Below, piece by piece: positions 30,821-34,635 of a stretch of 34,635 nt of DNA. Each line of letters begins with the position of its first letter. The first letter of the stretch is position 1. The translations under genes were made by a program, and so were the position numbers. Origin of the DNA: an uncultured Bacteroidales bacterium. GTDB taxonomy: Bacteria > Bacteroidota > Bacteroidia > Bacteroidales > Paludibacteraceae. The DNA is taken from contig CADCBP010000021.1 of NCBI GenBank assembly GCA_902799705.1, positions 1-34,635 on the forward strand. The letters are read 5' to 3'. The notes beneath the pieces were generated by a model that worked only from the letters and a program-made list of their open reading frames with translations, ran no database searches and had not been told where the DNA came from.

Positions 30821-32662
30821 ATGGCAGACAACAAAGTAAACATGTTAGCGGATTTTGCGCCGGTCTCCACGCAAGTATGGAAGGACAAGATCATCGCTGA
30901 CCTAAAAGGTGCCGACTTCGACAAGAAGCTGGTATGGCGCACGCCGGAAGGATTCAACGTGCAGCCGTTCTACCGCCGCGAGGACCTCAAAGGCCTGAAG
31001 ACCACCGTCTCTGCGCCCGGTCAGTTCCCCTACGTCCGCGGTACGCGTACAAACAACGAATGGGCTATCCGCCAGAACATCTGCGCTTGCAAGAACGCTC
31101 GCAAGGCGAATGCGAAAGCGCTGGAGGTGCTCAACAAAGGTATCACGTCCCTCGGTTTCTGTCTCGACAAAGACAAACTGACGTACAATTTCATCAAAAC
31201 GCTGCTCAACGGAATTTATGCACCGGCAGTTGCCATCAACTTCTCTATCTGCGCGTGCGCAGCGCCGAAGCTGGCGAACATCCTCGTGCGTTACTACGGC
31301 CGTATGGGTTATGACACCAAAGGCCTCATCGGTTCTATCAATGTCGATCCGATCAAGAACATGCTCCTCAAGGGCAAAGCCCTGACCCGTGAGCAGGTAT
31401 CTCAGAAGATCGCGGAGACAGTCAAAGCAGCCAAGTCGCTGCCGGGTTACCGCGTAGTAGGCGTCAACAGCGTCATCCTCAATAACTCCGGCGCGTATGC
31501 AACTCAGGAGCTCGCGTACGCACTCGCTTGGGGTGCCGAGTACATGACGATGATGACCGAGGCAGGCATCCCGAACTATCGCGCAGCCAATGCTATCCGT
31601 TTCAACATGGGTATCGGCGGTAACTATTTCATGGAGATTGCTAAGTTCCGTGCAGGCCGTCTGCTGTGGGCAAAGATCGTTGAGGCATACAAAGACCCGA
31701 TCTTCACCACCGCTCTCCGCAACGCAGCTAAGATGAACGTCAGCGCAGAAACGAGCCGTTTCAATATGACCATCTTTGATGCGTATGTGAACCTCCTTCG
31801 TTCGCAGACCGAGACGATGTCTGCAGCCCTTGCAGGCGTGGATGAGATCACCGTCACGCCGTTCGACATCACCTACGAGCGTCCGACGGATTTCTCCGAG
31901 CGTATCGCCCGCAACCAGCAGCTGCTTCTCAAAGAGGAGGCGCACTTCGACAAGATCGTGGACCCCGCTGCCGGTTCGTATTATCTGGAGAACCTGACCG
32001 CCTCCATCGCTGCCGAGGCATGGAAGCAGTTCCTCGCTATCCAGGAGCAGGGCGGCATGTACCGGATGGTTTCCGAGGGTAAGGTACAGGAGCATATGGC
32101 GGCAAACCTCAAGGCACGTCTCGCTGACGTCGCTAAACGCAAAGAGGTACTCCTTGGCTCGAACCAGTTCCCGAACTTCACCGAGAAAGCCGGCAAGAAG
32201 ATCAAAGCCGATGCCGGTGCTTGCAGTAGCATTTGTACGTGCAAGACGGATAAGAAACAGGCTGCTTGCGGTTGCGGTAGTTCCTGCGAGAACGCGCTGC
32301 CGACTCTCCCTGTCGCTCGTGCTGCCGAAGAGTTTGAACAGCTGCGCTTAGAGACCGAAGGCGCTAAGAAACAGCCGGTTGCGTTCATGCTGACCATCGG
32401 TAACCTCGCTATGCGTATCGCGCGTGCGCAGTTCAGTTGTAACTTCCTCGCGTGCGCAGGGTACAAGGTCATCGACAACAACGGTTTTGCGACCGTGGCG
32501 GAAGGTATCAAGGCAGCACGCAAGGCGAAAGCGGACATCATCGTCCTCTGTTCGTCTGACGACGAGTACGCCGACCTCGCTCCGAAGGCATGGAAGAAAC
32601 TGCAGGGCAAGAAAGAGGCTCGGCATCACCAACTTCATCCACGTCCGTTGCAACGTGCTTGA
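30821..32662 (+). CDS. mutA: Methylmalonyl-CoA mutase small subunit, 3' end frameshifted
   Basis: The non-catalytic partner of MutB in succinyl-CoA/methylmalonyl-CoA interconversion, part of propionate formation. The N-terminal TIM-barrel region is normal (VWRTPEGFNVQPFYRREDLK; GGNYFMEIAKFRAGRLLWAK; RNQQLLLKEEAHFDKIVDPA). The C-terminal B12-like fold starts with MLTIGNLAMRIARAQFSCNF. Two oddities: a Cys-rich insert at residues 468-489 (C-x3-C-x-C-x8-C-x-C-x3-C), and an abnormal end. After KKLQGKKE the frame gives a short basic tail ending at 32662, while the expected end (LGITNFIHVR ... [16 protein letters not shown] 32700-32702) is in another frame. A deletion not divisible by three, near 32622-32632, is likely, or a sequence error. 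The corrected end would leave five bases before mutB. Confidence 0.92.
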   Translation: MADNKVNMLADFAPVSTQVWKDKIIADLKGADFDKKLVWRTPEGFNVQPFYRREDLKGLKTTVSAPGQFPYVRGTRTNNEWAIRQNICACKNARKANAKALEVLNKGITSLGFCLDKDKLTYNFIKTLLNGIYAPAVAINFSICACAAPKLANILVRYYGRMGYDTKGLIGSINVDPIKNMLLKGKALTREQVSQKIAETVKAAKSLPGYRVVGVNSVILNNSGAYATQELAYALAWGAEYMTMMTEAGIPNYRAANAIRFNMGIGGNYFMEIAKFRAGRLLWAKIVEAYKDPIFTTALRNAAKMNVSAETSRFNMTIFDAYVNLLRSQTETMSAALAGVDEITVTPFDITYERPTDFSERIARNQQLLLKEEAHFDKIVDPAAGSYYLENLTASIAAEAWKQFLAIQEQGGMYRMVSEGKVQEHMAANLKARLADVAKRKEVLLGSNQFPNFTEKAGKKIKADAGACSSICTCKTDKKQAACGCGSSCENALPTLPVARAAEEFEQLRLETEGAKKQPVAFMLTIGNLAMRIARAQFSCNFLACAGYKVIDNNGFATVAEGIKAARKAKADIIVLCSSDDEYADLAPKAWKKLQGKKEARHHQLHPRPLQRA

Positions 32663-32707
32663 GACATTGAAATCATTTAACCAACAACTTCTTAAAAAAT
32701 AATCGCT

Positions 32708-34635
32708 ATGAAGCCGAATTTTAAAGATATCAACATTAAGCAAGTTTCGGCCAGCAAGGTTGTTGGCCCGAACAACGCCGACTGGCAGACGCCCGAACTC
32801 ATCGACGTCAAGCCGATTTATACCAAAGAGGACCTCAAAGGCATGGAGCACCTCGACTACGTGTCCGGTATTCCTCCGTTCCTCCGTGGCCCGTACAGCG
32901 CCATGTATCCGCTGCGTCCCTGGACCATCCGCCAGTACGCCGGATTCTCCACCGCAGAGGAGTCAAACGCTTTCTACCGCCGCAACCTCGCGTCCGGTCA
33001 GAAAGGTCTGTCTGTCGCTTTTGACCTCCCGACCCACCGCGGCTACAACGCCGATAACATGCGCGTGGTCGGTGACGTCGGCAAAGCAGGTGTGTCCATC
33101 TGCTCCCTCGAGGATATGAAGGTCCTCTTCGCCGGCATCCCATTGAACAAGATGTCCGTCTCCATGACCATGAACGGCGCCGTGCTGCCTATCCTCGCGT
33201 TCTACATCAACGCCGGACTCGAGCAGGGTGCCAAACTCGAGGAGATGGCAGGTACCATCCAGAACGATATTCTCAAGGAGTTCATGGTGCGTAACACCTA
33301 TATCTACCCGCCTAAGTTCTCCATGAAGATCATCGCCGACATCTTCGAATACACGTCCCAGAACATGCCTAAGTTCAACTCCATCTCCATCTCCGGTTAC
33401 CACATGCAGGAAGCCGGTGCGACGGCAGATATCGAGTTGGCGTACACCCTTGCCGACGGTATGGAGTACCTCCGCGCAGGTGTCAACGCCGGCATGGATG
33501 TGGACACTTTCGCGCCGCGTCTGTCCTTCTTCTGGGCAATCGGTATGAACCATTTCATGGAGATTGCCAAGATGCGTGCAGGCCGTATGTTGTGGGCGAA
33601 GATCGTCAAGTCTTTCGGCGCCAAGAACCCCAAATCGATGGCGCTCCGTACGCACAGCCAGACCTCCGGTTGGTCGCTCACCGAGCAGGACCCGTTCAAC
33701 AACGTCGGTCGTACCTGTATCGAGGCTATGGGAGCTGCACTCGGTCACACCCAGTCGCTCCACACCAACGCACTTGACGAGGCTATCGCGCTGCCGACCG
33801 ATTTCTCCGCTCGTATCGCACGTAACACTCAGATCTACATCCAGGAAGAGACCAAGGTCTGCAAGGAGATCGACCCGTGGGGTGGTTCTTACTACGTAGA
33901 GACCCTCACGCAGGAACTCATGGAGAAAGCGTGGGCGCATATCCAGGAGATCGAGAAACTCGGCGGTATGGCAGCAGCTATCGAGACCGGTATTCCTAAG
34001 ATGCGTATCGAGGAAGCCGCCGCACGTACACAGGCGCGTATCGACTCCGGCAAACAGAAGATCATCGGTATCAACGAGTATCGTCTGGAGCACGAAGACC
34101 CGATTGACATCCTCGAGATTGATAACACCGCCGTACGTGAGCAGCAGGTAGCACGCCTCAACGAACTCCGTGCTAACCGCGACGAGAAAGCCGTGCAGGC
34201 TGCCCTTGCTGAGATCACCGAGTCTGTACAGAAATGGGCTGACGGAGGTAAGGGTGAGAACCTTCTCGCACTCGCTGTCAAAGCAGCCGGTCTCCGCGCT
34301 TCGCTCGGCGAGATCTCCGATGCCTGCGAGAAAGTCGTAGGACGTTATAAAGCAACCATCAGAACTATTTCAGGCGTGTACGCTTCAGGTACTAAGAACG
34401 ACGATAACTTCCAGGAAGCTTGTCGTCTCACGGCAGAGTTTGCCAAGAAAGAAGGTCGTCAACCCCGTATCATGATTGCCAAGATGGGACAGGACGGCCA
34501 TGATCGTGGCGCCAAAGTGGTAGCCACCGGTTATGCCGATTGCGGCTTTGATGTCGATATGGGACCCTTGTTCCAGACTCCGGCAGAGGCAGCTAAACAG
34601 GCGGTGGAGAACGATGTCCATGTACTGGGTGTCTC
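32708..34635 (+). CDS. mutB: Methylmalonyl-CoA mutase large subunit, partial (runs off the window)
   Basis: The catalytic, adenosylcobalamin-binding subunit. ATG 32708 is followed by the usual N-terminus and the substrate region [35 protein letters not shown] and [13 protein letters not shown]; the B12-binding domain has the Asp-x-His-x2-Gly motif at His598 ([11 protein letters not shown]). 642 codons are visible and the stop is outside the window; normal MutB is ~715 aa, so about 70 residues are missing on the right. It is five bases after the corrected mutA end, so the pair is an operon. No other subunit or epimerase gene is seen here. Confidence 0.96.
   Translation, partial: MKPNFKDINIKQVSASKVVGPNNADWQTPELIDVKPIYTKEDLKGMEHLDYVSGIPPFLRGPYSAMYPLRPWTIRQYAGFSTAEESNAFYRRNLASGQKGLSVAFDLPTHRGYNADNMRVVGDVGKAGVSICSLEDMKVLFAGIPLNKMSVSMTMNGAVLPILAFYINAGLEQGAKLEEMAGTIQNDILKEFMVRNTYIYPPKFSMKIIADIFEYTSQNMPKFNSISISGYHMQEAGATADIELAYTLADGMEYLRAGVNAGMDVDTFAPRLSFFWAIGMNHFMEIAKMRAGRMLWAKIVKSFGAKNPKSMALRTHSQTSGWSLTEQDPFNNVGRTCIEAMGAALGHTQSLHTNALDEAIALPTDFSARIARNTQIYIQEETKVCKEIDPWGGSYYVETLTQELMEKAWAHIQEIEKLGGMAAAIETGIPKMRIEEAAARTQARIDSGKQKIIGINEYRLEHEDPIDILEIDNTAVREQQVARLNELRANRDEKAVQAALAEITESVQKWADGGKGENLLALAVKAAGLRASLGEISDACEKVVGRYKATIRTISGVYASGTKNDDNFQEACRLTAEFAKKEGRQPRIMIAKMGQDGHDRGAKVVATGYADCGFDVDMGPLFQTPAEAAKQAVENDVHVLGV

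Noticed and set aside
32424-32702. A separate 92-codon gene overlapping the mutA end
   Set aside because: Its last ~28 residues are the expected MutA C-terminus in another frame; it is explained by the mutA frameshift, not a separate gene.

Overview
The window reads as a chromosome segment of a Bacteroidales bacterium, of the gut Prevotella/Paludibacter type. The support is: repeated Bacteroidota promoters (TTTGC near -33 and TAnnTTTG near -7, often extended to GCAGTACCTTTGCA), starts mostly without a strong Shine-Dalgarno sequence, a methylmalonyl-CoA mutase operon, porin/TolC envelope genes, and several secreted proteins ending in one short tail that resembles a type IX secretion sorting tail. 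No tRNA, rRNA, CRISPR array, transposase or integrase was seen. The genus cannot be fixed from this sequence.

Layout. (1) 1-340 is the 3' end of a secreted repeat-domain protein, with hairpin cassettes and a terminator after it. (2) 480-4000 is an accessory island, mostly non-coding: several structured hairpin blocks, four copies of a 17-bp hairpin repeat, 8-bp and 11-bp tandem arrays, five tiny genes of unknown function, and one small gene that appears frameshifted. It looks like a decayed mobile or phage-like segment. (3) 4039-9945 is a six-gene forward operon from one promoter: lipoprotein, cytidylate-kinase-like protein, secreted tail protein, DPP-IV-type peptidase, ROK sugar kinase and polysaccharide deacetylase. 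(4) 10004-13938 is on the reverse strand: panB behind a FecCD-type permease, and a ClpB-type disaggregase without its N-domain. (5) 14134-19763 runs forward: a PlsC-like acyltransferase, then TolC, HlyD and two ABC-2 membrane proteins with no ATPase in the cluster. (6) 19852-23367 holds a C_GCAxxG_C_C redox protein, then cysK, cysE and a dihydrolipoamide dehydrogenase. (7) 23364-24812 is a reverse-strand outer-membrane barrel protein. (8) 24967-30213 is a run of three tandem secreted endonuclease I paralogues. (9) 30367-30732 is a four-helix-bundle (23S IVS-type) gene inside an inverted repeat. (10) 30821 to the end is mutA-mutB; mutA has a disrupted 3' end and mutB runs off the window.

The most interesting points are these. 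The three nucleases share one layout (catalytic domain, GW-rich linker domain, exchangeable C-terminal module, sorting-like tail), and two other proteins in the window carry the same tail. Short tandem repeats with 7, 8 or 11-bp units recur at gene ends, gene starts and even inside genes. One 8-bp array supplies both the stop codon of one gene and the start codon of the next, and a 7-bp array inside the permease gene could frameshift it. MutA carries a mirror-spaced six-cysteine insert and a likely deletion-frameshift at its end. The island holds several strong unexplained hairpin elements.
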